From contig NZ_JAQFIF010000001.1 of the NCBI RefSeq assembly GCF_029504395.1, positions 372,001-436,000 of the forward strand: 64,000 nt of DNA, read 5' to 3'. Source of the DNA: Arthrobacter sp. ES3-54 (GTDB taxonomy: Bacteria > Actinomycetota > Actinomycetes > Actinomycetales > Micrococcaceae). The notes below the pieces were generated by a model. The model worked only from the letters and a program-made list of their open reading frames with translations. It had not been told where the DNA came from and ran no database searches. Position numbers and translations under genes: made by a program. Below, piece by piece: positions 1-8,344 of this stretch (the first letter of the stretch is position 1; each line of letters starts with the position of its first letter).

Positions 1-352
1 GGCCGCGGGAGCGGGGGTCCCCGGTGGCGCGAAGGGTGTCGGCGTGCCGGCTCAAGGCCCGCCGCGGCACAAGAATCCTCCGCATCGAACTACTCAGCGT
101 CGCGAAACGATATCGGAATCGCGTCGTGCTCCCCGCTTACGCTCCGCTGTGGGCCAGCCTGTGTCATTAATCGATTGTTTTCCGAGGCATCCAAGTCGTC
201 GGGCTAGCTACGTGCGCCTCCCGCCGCGTCGGACACGTTCCCCCGCCTGGGCCCCCTGTCCGATGGAATACGCTCGGAATTCAGTCTGGGACGAAAGCTT
301 CTTACGGACGGACCCTGCCGGCTCGTCTGACGGAACAATGAAGGATTAGTGC
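1..352. other. left-edge stretch without a supportable gene
   Basis: All three plus-strand frames stay open for some distance, which is common at this GC content. The candidate reading frame of about 101 codons at 44-349 is rich in Arg, Pro and Ser, has no recognisable domain, and ends just before the better gene at 353. Frame 3 runs open from the window edge to a stop near 171 and could be the tail of a gene that starts outside the window, but the peptide is not recognisable. The only likely functional element is a ribosome-binding site (AAGGAT) near 340-346 for the gene at 353. Confidence 0.4.
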
Positions 353-742
353 ATGGACGACGCACCCGAATTTGTCAGGTACCAAGCAACACAAGTGAAT
401 ACCCGCGGGATCTACGTCGGGATATTCGGCTCGGCCAACGGATTGGCGAGCAATGGAAAGCTAAGCGATGAGGACCACCAGTGGTGGCAGGATGCGAATG
501 CCTGGTACGACGCCGCCTATCCCGACCCCAACCTCATCGATCCCACCGTCTACGACCGTACGCGAAACCCGCACGCCCAAGCATGGTTTAAGGCCGGCGC
601 CGCGCACCTGCTGGCCAGGATCCCCGGCTACTTGAATCTGTTGGACCGCTACGGAGTGCAATGGGAAGAACTTCGTTCACCAACCCCGGGGCATCTCCTC
701 TATGAAGACGACGTTCAGGTGGTCGTGGACCCGCATCGCTGA
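353..742 (+). CDS. conserved hypothetical protein, 129 aa
   Basis: A soluble 129-residue protein of unknown function. The composition is that of a real protein: many Tyr, Trp and Asp residues, with motifs such as HQWWQDANAWYDAAYPDP around residues 43-60 and LLDRYGVQWEELRS around residues 97-110. From memory, similar sequences occur scattered in streptomycetes and other actinobacteria, often near secretion or toxin loci, but I cannot confirm a family name. The ATG at 353 is preceded by an AAGGAT-like ribosome-binding site. No signal peptide or membrane segment is visible. An immunity-protein role is conceivable because the gene is an isolated orphan beside decayed DNA, but nothing in the sequence proves it. 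Confidence 0.65.
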   Translation: MDDAPEFVRYQATQVNTRGIYVGIFGSANGLASNGKLSDEDHQWWQDANAWYDAAYPDPNLIDPTVYDRTRNPHAQAWFKAGAAHLLARIPGYLNLLDRYGVQWEELRSPTPGHLLYEDDVQVVVDPHR

Positions 743-1184
743 GTAGTATTCCCGCACGACGAGGTACCTCAGCGGGCGTGCAGCTCACCGGATCGTAAGA
801 TGGCCGCCATGCCTCGTATCCTCGTGACGCGCATCGTCGGGCCGCCACACAAACCTGGGCAGAGGAATCGCGAAAATGACAAAGTCATCGTCTCTGAGAG
901 GGCTTAGTCTTCGATACTTGAGGGATCCAGCAGCGCACCGTGTCGCGATATTGCTGGAATTCTTCGCCGAACCGTTCCTTCAGGTCAGATTCCTCGAGCG
1001 GCCTGACGGCGTAGTTCCACCCCAGCGCGCCCACGACGTGGCAGCCCCCATGCTTAGGGACGCCCCAGCCCGCTTCGGTTGTGATCGTGGCGTATACCGC
1101 CAGTACGACGGCGACGACGCCGCGTCCCAAGCGTCGAGCCACCCAAAGTGGAATACATGCCGGGACCGGGGGTAGCGTCAACGT
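743..1184. other. gene-poor stretch before the alcohol dehydrogenase
   Basis: This 440-base gap holds the methyltransferase remnant (885-1016, minus) and little else. A good leaderless start signal (TAAGAT at 796-801, ATG at 809) opens only a 32-codon frame ending at 907, perhaps the beginning of a deleted gene. The stretch looks like a deletion scar between an accessory gene and conserved chromosome. Confidence 0.4.
885..1016 (-). pseudogene. C-terminal remnant of an isoprenylcysteine carboxyl methyltransferase-like protein
   Basis: Reading the minus strand down to a stop at 885 gives a 43-codon tail containing RPLEESDLKERFGEEFQQY and TVRCWIPQ. This is the conserved C-terminus of the ICMT/PEMT membrane methyltransferase family, in which an E-E-P/D-x-L-x-x-R-F-G-x-x-Y motif is followed by an R-x-W-I-P ending. 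Just upstream the same frame turns into sequence unlike the family, and the expected transmembrane helices and SAM-binding region are missing. I therefore read it as a decayed fragment. The boundary near 1016 is only where similarity becomes convincing; faint hydrophobic sequence continues to about 1140. Confidence 0.55.
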
Positions 1185-1187
1185 ATG
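1173..1187 (+). promoter_or_regulatory. leaderless promoter -10 of the alcohol dehydrogenase
   Basis: TAGCGT at 1173-1178 lies six bases before the ATG at 1185, so transcription should begin at or next to the start codon. No Shine-Dalgarno sequence precedes the gene. Confidence 0.5.
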
Positions 1188-2375
1188 ACACCTGGACGTC
1201 CCGTACCCCCGCCCCTTGCCAAGCCGCTGCCGGATCTCGACACCGCCGCGAACACCGACGCGAGCACCACCGCGGGCAGCGCCGCGCAGACCGCCGGCCC
1301 CACCCTGGCCGCCGCGTACGGTGCCACCGCACCGGATAGCGGACTTGTTCCCTTGACCGTCTCCCGCCGGGCACCGAAGGCGGACGACGTCGAGATCGCC
1401 ATCGAATTCTGCGGACTGTGCCACTCGGACGTCCACGCCACCCGGGGCGAATGGGGTGGCGACACGTACCCGTTGATCCCGGGCCATGAGATTGTCGGCC
1501 GGGTCTCCCGGCTCGGTTCCGACGTCGACGACTTTACGATCGGTGAGCGCGTGGGCGTGGGCTGCATGGTGGACTCCTGCCGCGAATGCGACAGCTGCCT
1601 GGACGGCCTCGAGCAGTATTGCGAAAAGGCTCTGGTGGGAACCTATGGGGCCAAGGATGCGCGCAACGACGGCGCCATCACCCAGGGCGGGTACGCCACG
1701 TCGATCGTCGTGGACCGCAACTATGTCCTGCGGGTTCCGGAAACCCTGGACCCCGCCGCCGTCGCGCCCCTGCTGTGCGCAGGCATCACCACGTATTCGC
1801 CCCTGAACCACTTCGAGGTCGAGGAAGGCGACGTGGTCGGAGTCGTCGGTCTGGGCGGCCTTGGCCATATGGCCGTCAAGATCGCCAAGGCCATGGGCGC
1901 CAAGGTCAAGGTCTTCACGACGTCGGAGAACAAGTTCGCCGCGGCCCGCGAGCTGGGCGCCGACGACGTCATCCTCTCCACCGACCCGGCCGCGATGGAG
2001 GCCGCGAACCGCAGCATCGACGTCATCATCGACACCGTCGCCGCCTCGCACGACCTCAATCCCTACTTCCGCACGCTCCGCCTGGACGGCGCGCTGTTCC
2101 AGCTGGGCCTGCCCGAGGATGCAATGCCGCCCGTCAACCCCGGGGCGCTGATCCGGCGCCGGATCGCCTATGCGGGTTCGCTGATCGGCGGCATCGCCGA
2201 GACCCAGGAGATGCTGGACTTCTGCGCAGAGCACGGCGTGGTGTCCGACGTCGAGGTGGTCGGGGCAGACCAGCTCAACGAAGCCTACGACCGCATGGTG
2301 GCGGGCGACGTGAAGTACCGTTTTGTCCTGGACGTCAGTACCTTGGGGTCCCCGGCAGAAAAGGCGGACGCATGA
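1185..2375 (+). CDS. zinc-dependent NAD(P) alcohol/aldehyde dehydrogenase, MDR superfamily
   Basis: A cytosolic medium-chain dehydrogenase that would interconvert alcohols and aldehydes using NAD(P)H, most like the YahK/cinnamyl-alcohol dehydrogenase branch. Catalytic zinc ligands are visible: Cys76 or Cys79 in CGLCHSD, His101-Glu102 in PGHE, and Cys198. The structural zinc site is Cys132, Cys135, Cys138 and Cys146. The nucleotide-binding turn GLGGLG is at 222-227. Residues 1-45 are a low-complexity Pro/Ala/Thr extension not usual in the family, which raises the question of a later start, but the leaderless -10 six bases upstream of 1185 supports the long form. The stop overlaps the ATG of the HIT gene (ATGA), so the two are probably co-translated. 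The true substrate is unknown. Confidence 0.88.
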   Translation: MTPGRPVPPPLAKPLPDLDTAANTDASTTAGSAAQTAGPTLAAAYGATAPDSGLVPLTVSRRAPKADDVEIAIEFCGLCHSDVHATRGEWGGDTYPLIPGHEIVGRVSRLGSDVDDFTIGERVGVGCMVDSCRECDSCLDGLEQYCEKALVGTYGAKDARNDGAITQGGYATSIVVDRNYVLRVPETLDPAAVAPLLCAGITTYSPLNHFEVEEGDVVGVVGLGGLGHMAVKIAKAMGAKVKVFTTSENKFAAARELGADDVILSTDPAAMEAANRSIDVIIDTVAASHDLNPYFRTLRLDGALFQLGLPEDAMPPVNPGALIRRRIAYAGSLIGGIAETQEMLDFCAEHGVVSDVEVVGADQLNEAYDRMVAGDVKYRFVLDVSTLGSPAEKADA

Positions 2376-2800
2376 GCACTCTCTTCACCAAGATCATCAA
2401 AGGCGACATCCCGGGCCGCTTTGTCTGGCGCGAGGACGACGTCGTGGCGTTCCTGACCATGGGCCCGCTGGCCGACGGCCACACCCTGGTGGTGCCCACC
2501 GAGGAAGTGGACCGCTGGACGGACGCCTCGCCGGAGGTCCTCAGCCGGGTCATGGAGGTAGCCCGCAAGATCGGCGCCGTCCAGGTGGACGTGTTCGACG
2601 CCGCCCGGGCAGGGCTGATCGTGGCCGGCTACGAAATCAACCACATGCATGTCCATGTATGGCCCTCCAACTCGATGGCGGACTTTGATTTCGGCTCGGC
2701 GGACCAGCACCCGGATCCGGCCAGGCTGGACGCCAACGCGGAGAAGCTTCGCGAAGGCCTCCGCACGGCTGGCCACGCGGAGCACGTTCCTACCTCCTAG
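2372..2800 (+). CDS. HIT family protein (histidine-triad nucleotide hydrolase/transferase)
   Basis: A 142-residue single-domain HIT protein. The catalytic triad HxHxHxx is HMHVHVW at residues 91-97, with the middle or last His expected to attack the alpha-phosphate of AMP-linked substrates. The N-terminal TLFTKIIKGDIPGRFVW and the GHTLVVP strand (36-42) are typical of the Hint branch. Its start codon overlaps the stop of the dehydrogenase by four bases, so it sits in a two-gene operon. The physiological substrate cannot be read from the sequence. Confidence 0.9.
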   Translation: MSTLFTKIIKGDIPGRFVWREDDVVAFLTMGPLADGHTLVVPTEEVDRWTDASPEVLSRVMEVARKIGAVQVDVFDAARAGLIVAGYEINHMHVHVWPSNSMADFDFGSADQHPDPARLDANAEKLREGLRTAGHAEHVPTS

Positions 2801-2842
2801 AAGCCGGCCACAGCCGGCCACTCAACCCACTCCGGCCACCAG

Positions 2843-2892
2843 GTACTGGCGCCGGCGCAGCACTCCCCAGGGGTCTACGCCGGCGCCAGTAC
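2843..2892. terminator. large inverted repeat between convergent HIT and hrpA genes
   Basis: GTACTGGCGCCGGCG at 2843-2857 is a perfect 15-base complement of 2878-2892, with a 20-base loop that itself contains CCCCAGGGG. The right arm encodes the last residues of HrpA, directly before its stop at 2875-2877. It lies where two convergent genes end, so a bidirectional terminator or mRNA 3'-end stabiliser is likely, although no long U-tract follows on either strand. Confidence 0.55.
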
Positions 2893-5800
2893 TTTGTTAA
2901 GGGCCGCCCGGATGCGCTTCTCGGACACCGAATAGGCGGTCCCGAGTTCGACGGCGAAGAGGCTCACCCGCAGTTCCTCGATCATCCAGCGCACGTGGGT
3001 TAACTCCGCACCGGCTCGCCGTCCGGGCAGCAGCGCCGAGACGGCGTCGTCGTAGTCGTCCTCGAGGGCCTGGACGGCGGCCATGTGCTGGGCGTCCCGC
3101 TGGACGTTGCCCGGCAGCTTCTCGAGGCGTTTTTCGATCGCAGTGAGGTAGCGGGGCAGCTGGCTGAGCTGGGCGTAGCCCGTGCGTGCCACGAATCCCG
3201 GATACACCAGCTGTTCGAGCTGGATCTTGACGTCGTTGAGCGCGCTGATGAGGGCCAGGCTGGTGGTGCCCTTGAGCTGCTTCTCGATCCGGCGCGTGCT
3301 GGCCAAAATGCGTTCGACGACGGCGGTGACCGTGAAGACGGTGTCGATCAGCTCCGCCCGGACACTCTCGTACAGCGCCTTGAACGATGTCTCGTCCCAC
3401 GGCAGTGCGGCCGGGGTGAGTTTGTCGATGGCGGCCAGGGCGCAGTCAGCGATCAAGGCCGTCACGGAACCGTGCGGGTTCTGGCTGAACGTCAGTTTCT
3501 CGGTGTTGTTCAGGTGCTCCAGAACGTAGCGGTCCGGCGGCGGCACCTTCAGGGCCAGAAGCCTGATGACGCCGCCGCGCATGGCTTCCAGCTGTTCCGA
3601 CGGCGTCTGGAACAGGCGCAGCGCCACGGAGTTTCCCTCGTCCACCAGGGCCGGGTAGCCGGTGACGGTGTGCCCGCCAACGCTGCCCTGGACCTGGCGC
3701 TGGACGGTTCCGAAGGTCCAGTCCGTGAGCCCGGACTTTTCCGTGAACCCGCCCGGGGCCGCGGCTGTGGCAGCCGCCAGGGCGGCCGACGGCGACGTGC
3801 CGGCACGTGAGGTCCGGGCGTCTTTCCCATTTGCACCGGCTTTCCCTTTCACCGGTGCAGTGGTGCCCGGTGTGGCGCCGAGGGATTCCGCGATGGCCCG
3901 GCGGGTAGCAGGGGCCAGCCGCTCCTGCAGCGCGGTGAGGTCCTTGCCCTCGTCAAGCAACTTGCCGCGGGAATCCATCACCCGGAAGCTGACCCGCAAA
4001 TGCGCAGGCACAGCGTCCCAGTTCCAGGACCCCGGCGGGATGACCTGTCCGCGGATCCGGCGCAGCACCAGTTCCAGCGACGGTTCGAGCTCGTCTGTGG
4101 CGGGATCGAAGTCCGCTTCCAGCGCCGCGACGGCCTGACGGGCCACATCCGGGGCAGGAACGAAGTTCTTTCGGATCTGCTTGGGCAGCGATTTGATGAG
4201 CGCTGTCACCAGTTCTACCCGCTGCCCGGGAATCAGCCAGCGGAACGCGGCGTCGTCGAGCTGGTTCAGGAACAGCACGGGGACCTCGGCGGTGACTCCG
4301 TCGGAAGGATTCGGCGGCGAACCGGGCGCCACGGGGTGGAACTCGTAGCTCAGCGGCAGCTCGAAGCCCTTGTGCAGCAGGGTCTTCGGGTAGGCCGAGT
4401 CGTCCAGGGCCGCGGCGTCCTCGCTGATCAGCAGGGACTGGTCGAAGTCGAGCAGCGTGGGGTCCTGCTGCCGCGCGTCCTTCCACCACTTGTCGAAATG
4501 CCTTTCCGAGACGACCTCCGCCCCGATCCGGGCGTCGTAGAACTCGAACAAGGTCTCGTCATCCACCAGGATGTCCCGGCGCCGCATCCGGGCCTCGAGC
4601 TCCTCGACTTCGTGCAGCAGTGCACGGTTCCGGTGGAAGAACTTGTGGTGGGTCTGCCAGTCGCCTTCAACCAGGGCATGGCGGATGAAGAGCTCGCGGC
4701 AGAGCTCCGGGTCCACCTTGCCGTAGTTGATGCGCCGGCTCGGGATGATGGGCACGCCGTACAGCGTGACCTTTTCGTGGGCCATCACCGCGCCCATCTT
4801 TTTGGACCAGTGCGGTTCGCTGTAGCTGCGCTTGACCAGGTCGGGGGCCACCTGCTCGGCCCAAAGCGGATCGAACTTCGCCGCGACGCGTGCCCAGAGC
4901 CGGCTCGTCTCCACGAGTTCGGCGGCCATGACGAACGTGGGCGACTTCTTGAAGAGCGCCGAACCGGGGAAGATCGCGAAGCGGCTGCCGCGGGCGCCGG
5001 CGTACTCGCGTTTGCGCTCGTCGAGGATGCCGACGTGGCTCAGCAGCCCCGAGAGCAGGCTGATGTGGATGCCCTCGTGGTGGCCCACCGGATCGGCCAG
5101 GCGCTTGTTGTCCAGGCTGATGCCGAGTGGCCGGGCGAGCTGGCGGAGCTGGGCGAACAGGTCCTGCCACTCGCGGACGCGCAGGTAGTTGATGAACTCG
5201 TTGCGGCAGAGCCGGCGGAACGCCGTGGAAGACAATTCCTGCTGTTTCTCCTGCAGGTAGTTCCACAGGTTCAGGTAGCCGGTGAAGTCCGAGTTCTCGT
5301 CCCGGAAACGGGCGTGCTTCTCCGCGGCGAGCTGCTGCTTATCCGTTGGGCGCTCGCGCGGGTCCTGGATGGTCAGCGCCGCGGCCAGGATCATGACTTC
5401 GCGGACACAGCCGCGCTTGCCGGACTCCACGATCATCCGGCCGAGCCTCGGGTCCACCGGCAGCTGGGCCAGTTGCTGGCCGACTGCGGTGAGTCCGCCT
5501 CCGTTTCTCCCGGCAGCAGCGCCGGCGGGCCGGCGGCCCGGGCGGCCGTCGCCGTCGTCCGCTGGTTCCTGGGCCCGGGCGCTGAGGGCGCCAAGCTCGC
5601 GCAGGAGGCTGACGCCGTCGTTGATGGCGCGCGAATCCGGCGGCTCGACGAAGGGGAAGTTCTCCACATCCTTCGGTCCCCGGGCCACGCCCATGGCGGT
5701 CATCTGCAGGATGACGGCCGCGAGGTTGGTGCGCAGGATTTCCGGATCCGTGAACAGCGGCCGCGACTCGAAGTCCTCCTCGGAGTACAGCCGGATCGCG

Positions 5801-6900
5801 ATGCCGTCGGAGACACGGCCGCAGCGGCCCGAGCGCTGGTTGGCTGAGGCCTGGGAGACGCGCTCGATCGGCAGGCGCTGGACCTTGGTCCGGTGCGAGT
5901 AGCGCGAGATCCGCGCCGTACCGGTGTCGATGACGTACTTGATGCCGGGGACCGTCAGCGAGGTCTCGGCGACGTTGGTGGCCAGCACAATCCGGCGTTT
6001 GCTGCCGGGGTGGAAGACCTTGTGCTGCTCCTGCAGGCTCAGCCGGGCAAAGAGGGGTAGGACCTCCGTGCCGGCCAGGCGCCGGTTGGACTGGATGCGG
6101 GCGTTGAGGGCCTCCGCCGCGTCGCGGATTTCGCGCTCGCCGGAGAAGAAAATCAGGACGTCGCCGGGAGCTTCCTGGGCGAGTTCGTCGACGGCGTCGC
6201 ACACCGCATCGAGCGGGTCACGGTCCTCCTCGAGCTCGTCGTCCGCGGCTGCGCCTTCTCCGGCCCCGTCTTCGGCGCCAGCACCCGCGGGCTGGGAGAG
6301 CGGGCGGTAGCGGATTTCAACCGGGAATGTCCGGCCCGACACCTCGATGATGGGGGAGGGCTCTTCCTCGGTGCCGAAGTGCTTGGCGAAGCGCTCCGGA
6401 TCGATGGTGGCCGAGGTGATGATGATCTTCAGGTCCGGGCGCTGCGGCAGGATCCGCTTGAGGTAGCCGAGGATGAAGTCGATGTTGAGGCTGCGCTCGT
6501 GGGCCTCGTCGATGATGATGGCGTTGTACTTGCGCAGCAGCCTGTCGCGCTGGATTTCCGCCAGCAGGATGCCGTCGGTCATGAGCTTGACCTTGGTGGA
6601 CCGGCTGACCTCGCCGGTGAAGCGGACCTGGAAGCCCACTTCCTGGCCGATCTCGACGCCGAGTTCCTCCGCGATGCGCTCGGCCACAGTGCGGGCCGCG
6701 AGCCGGCGGGGCTGGGTGTGGCCGATCAGCCCCTTCTCGCCCAAGCCGAGCTCCAGACACATCTTGGGGATCTGGGTGGTCTTACCCGAGCCGGTCTCGC
6801 CGGCGATGATGGTCACCTGGTTGGCCGCGATGGCGGCCATCAGATCTTCGCGGCGCTCGGAAACCGGTAGCTCGGCGGGGTAGGAAATATGGAATGTCAT
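2875..6900 (-). CDS. hrpA: ATP-dependent RNA helicase HrpA, DEAH-box
   Basis: A 1341-residue DEAH-box helicase of the HrpA family, expected to unwind or remodel RNA in the cytosol. In other bacteria HrpA also helps rescue stalled or collided ribosomes. Walker A GETGSGKT is at 34-41, DEAH at 131-134, SAT at 163-165, and the motif VI QRSGRCGR at 355-362. An acidic, low-complexity insert (about 203-227) separates helicase domains 1 and 2. The helicase-associated and OB-type regions follow, then the long HrpA-specific DUF3418 C-terminus. Length matches the family. A second Gly-Arg-rich insert lies near residues 450-475. A TAGACT -10 (about 6916-6911, minus strand) lies ten bases before the ATG at 6900, so the mRNA leader is at most a few bases. 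Confidence 0.95.
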   Translation of the reverse strand: MTFHISYPAELPVSERREDLMAAIAANQVTIIAGETGSGKTTQIPKMCLELGLGEKGLIGHTQPRRLAARTVAERIAEELGVEIGQEVGFQVRFTGEVSRSTKVKLMTDGILLAEIQRDRLLRKYNAIIIDEAHERSLNIDFILGYLKRILPQRPDLKIIITSATIDPERFAKHFGTEEEPSPIIEVSGRTFPVEIRYRPLSQPAGAGAEDGAGEGAAADDELEEDRDPLDAVCDAVDELAQEAPGDVLIFFSGEREIRDAAEALNARIQSNRRLAGTEVLPLFARLSLQEQHKVFHPGSKRRIVLATNVAETSLTVPGIKYVIDTGTARISRYSHRTKVQRLPIERVSQASANQRSGRCGRVSDGIAIRLYSEEDFESRPLFTDPEILRTNLAAVILQMTAMGVARGPKDVENFPFVEPPDSRAINDGVSLLRELGALSARAQEPADDGDGRPGRRPAGAAAGRNGGGLTAVGQQLAQLPVDPRLGRMIVESGKRGCVREVMILAAALTIQDPRERPTDKQQLAAEKHARFRDENSDFTGYLNLWNYLQEKQQELSSTAFRRLCRNEFINYLRVREWQDLFAQLRQLARPLGISLDNKRLADPVGHHEGIHISLLSGLLSHVGILDERKREYAGARGSRFAIFPGSALFKKSPTFVMAAELVETSRLWARVAAKFDPLWAEQVAPDLVKRSYSEPHWSKKMGAVMAHEKVTLYGVPIIPSRRINYGKVDPELCRELFIRHALVEGDWQTHHKFFHRNRALLHEVEELEARMRRRDILVDDETLFEFYDARIGAEVVSERHFDKWWKDARQQDPTLLDFDQSLLISEDAAALDDSAYPKTLLHKGFELPLSYEFHPVAPGSPPNPSDGVTAEVPVLFLNQLDDAAFRWLIPGQRVELVTALIKSLPKQIRKNFVPAPDVARQAVAALEADFDPATDELEPSLELVLRRIRGQVIPPGSWNWDAVPAHLRVSFRVMDSRGKLLDEGKDLTALQERLAPATRRAIAESLGATPGTTAPVKGKAGANGKDARTSRAGTSPSAALAAATAAAPGGFTEKSGLTDWTFGTVQRQVQGSVGGHTVTGYPALVDEGNSVALRLFQTPSEQLEAMRGGVIRLLALKVPPPDRYVLEHLNNTEKLTFSQNPHGSVTALIADCALAAIDKLTPAALPWDETSFKALYESVRAELIDTVFTVTAVVERILASTRRIEKQLKGTTSLALISALNDVKIQLEQLVYPGFVARTGYAQLSQLPRYLTAIEKRLEKLPGNVQRDAQHMAAVQALEDDYDDAVSALLPGRRAGAELTHVRWMIEELRVSLFAVELGTAYSVSEKRIRAALNKVLAPA

Positions 6901-7081
6901 GGCTGGAGACAGTCTACTGGGGCGGACTGTCCACTGGGTGGCGACGGCGGCTGTGCAGTGCTGCTATCGGGTCCGGCTGTCCGGCCGCGTTGTTCAATTC
7001 GCGTTGTTCAGTCCCGGCGCATGTTGAGGGCCCGGCTGGATGACCGGGCCCGATGGGCGTGTGGACTAAGCGTGCGTGGAC

Positions 7082-7249
7082 TTAGATGTTCCGCATCGTG
7101 TAGTTGATGCTCGGCAGGTCCCGGGCCATCCAGTATTCTTCCGAGCGGACGGGTGGAGTGTGGCCGAGGCCATCCTTGCGGAGGGCGGAGATCGTGGCGG
7201 TGACGCCGGCAAGAACCAGGATGATGAGGGCGATTCCGAGGAGTTCCAT
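7082..7249 (-). CDS. small single-pass membrane protein, 55 aa
   Basis: Reading the minus strand from ATG at 7249 to TAA at 7082 gives 55 codons. Residues 4-23 form one hydrophobic helix (LGIALIILVLAGVTATISAL), followed by a polar tail with RSEEYWMARDLPS and a TMRNI end. No family name is known to me. The ribosome-binding sequence is weak. It is transcribed away from the GlxA-type regulator, and the 92-base divergent interval carries a perfect inverted repeat (7284-7322), so it is a good candidate target of that regulator. I rate it real because of its compact hydrophobic-then-polar design and its conserved-looking tail. Confidence 0.6.
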   Translation of the reverse strand: MELLGIALIILVLAGVTATISALRKDGLGHTPPVRSEEYWMARDLPSINYTMRNI

Positions 7250-7283
7250 ACCTCTATGGTTCTCCGGTCCGGGCTCTTAAAAA

Positions 7284-7322
7284 AGTGGCAGAAATGACCA
7301 AAAAGCTATAATTTCTGCCACT
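7284..7322. promoter_or_regulatory. GlxA-family operator: 12-bp inverted repeat around a TATAAT
   Basis: AGTGGCAGAAAT (7284-7295) and its exact reverse complement ATTTCTGCCACT (7311-7322) are separated by 15 bases. A consensus -10 TATAAT (7307-7312) overlaps the inner edge of the right arm and points towards the regulator gene at 7342. Binding of a dimer here should block or reshape that promoter, so autoregulation is likely. Control of the divergent small gene is also possible. Confidence 0.65.
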
Positions 7323-7341
7323 GTTCTGTCAGGATGGAGTC

Positions 7342-8307
7342 ATGATCAAATCAGTGGCAATGATCGTGGTTCCCAACTTCTCGATCTTCGAGTTCGCGAC
7401 GGCCTTCGAGGTCTTCGGCATCGACCGCTCGGACCGCGGAAGCGGCGTGCCCGCATTCGATTTCCGCGTCTGCGCCCCGGAGCCGGGCGACGTCCCGCTC
7501 AAATCCGGCCTCTCCATGCACGTCGGTCTCGGGCTGGAAGCGACTGCGGACGCCGACCTCGTGGTGATGGCGCCGTACGGCCGGGACGAGGACGTTCCGG
7601 AAGCCGTCCTGGAGGCGCTGCGGGCCGCCCATGCCCGCGGTGCGTGGGTGATGTCCATTTGTTCCGGGGCCTTCGCTCTGGCTCGGGCGGGTCTGCTCGA
7701 TGGCCGCCGCTGCACCACGCACTGGCATTACTCCCAGGAACTGGCCACCCGGTACCCCGCTGTCCTGGTGGATGAAAACGTCCTCTACGTCGAAGACGGC
7801 CGGATCATTACCAGTGCCGGCACGGCCGCAGGGATCGATGCCTGCCTGCACCTGGTCCGCGTTGAGTTCGGCGCCAAGGTGGCCGCCGCCATCGCCCGGG
7901 ACATGGTGGTCCCGCCGCACCGGGACGGCGGCCAGGCCCAATACATCGACCGGCCCATTCCGCAGTGCGGCTCGGAGCCCATGGAGCAGTTGCTGCAGTG
8001 GATGGTCCGGCACCTGGACGAGGAACACGCGGTCAACGAACTGGCGGCCCGGGTCCATATGTCGCCGCGGACGTTTGCGCGGCGCTTCCGCGCGGAAACG
8101 GGGGCCACCCCCGCGGCCTGGCTCAATTCCCAGCGGGTGCTGCGTGCCCAGGAGCTGCTGGAGAGCACGGAGCTCAATATCGACGAAATCGCAAGGGAGT
8201 CCGGCTTCGGGCATTCGGTCCTGTTGCGGCACCACTTTGCCAAGGCGCTGGACACCAGCCCGCAGTCCTACCGGCGCACGTTCCGGGGGCACCTGGCCAC
8301 GGCATGA
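7342..8307 (+). CDS. GlxA family transcriptional regulator (DJ-1/PfpI domain plus AraC HTH)
   Basis: A 321-residue cytosolic regulator. Residues 1-190 form a DJ-1/PfpI-like amidotransferase fold with the nucleophile-elbow motif SICSGAFALA (Cys107), here presumably a sensor. Residues about 212-315 form an AraC/XylS DNA-binding domain, with helix-turn-helix segments at about 232-249 (NELAARVHMSPRTFARRF) and 275-295. The ATG at 7342 follows GGATGGAGTC, a fair ribosome-binding site. A perfect inverted repeat with a TATAAT inside lies 20-58 bases upstream. The ligand is unknown. Likely targets are its own promoter and the divergent 55-residue membrane protein. Confidence 0.9.
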   Translation: MIKSVAMIVVPNFSIFEFATAFEVFGIDRSDRGSGVPAFDFRVCAPEPGDVPLKSGLSMHVGLGLEATADADLVVMAPYGRDEDVPEAVLEALRAAHARGAWVMSICSGAFALARAGLLDGRRCTTHWHYSQELATRYPAVLVDENVLYVEDGRIITSAGTAAGIDACLHLVRVEFGAKVAAAIARDMVVPPHRDGGQAQYIDRPIPQCGSEPMEQLLQWMVRHLDEEHAVNELAARVHMSPRTFARRFRAETGATPAAWLNSQRVLRAQELLESTELNIDEIARESGFGHSVLLRHHFAKALDTSPQSYRRTFRGHLATA

Positions 8308-8344
8308 TGGGCCCCGCAGACAGGGCGACCGGTATAGGCAACGT

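Noticed and set aside
44..349. 101-codon plus-strand frame at the left edge
   Set aside because: Arg/Pro/Ser-rich composition without any domain, no ribosome-binding site, and typical of random open frames at this GC content.
809..907. 32-codon frame with a good leaderless start
   Set aside because: The start signal is convincing but the peptide is short, unrecognised and overlaps the methyltransferase remnant; at most the beginning of a deleted gene.
4000..5847. 615-codon frame antisense to hrpA
   Set aside because: It mirrors the codon pattern of hrpA, has no recognisable domain, and its residues reflect the reversed third-base GC bias.
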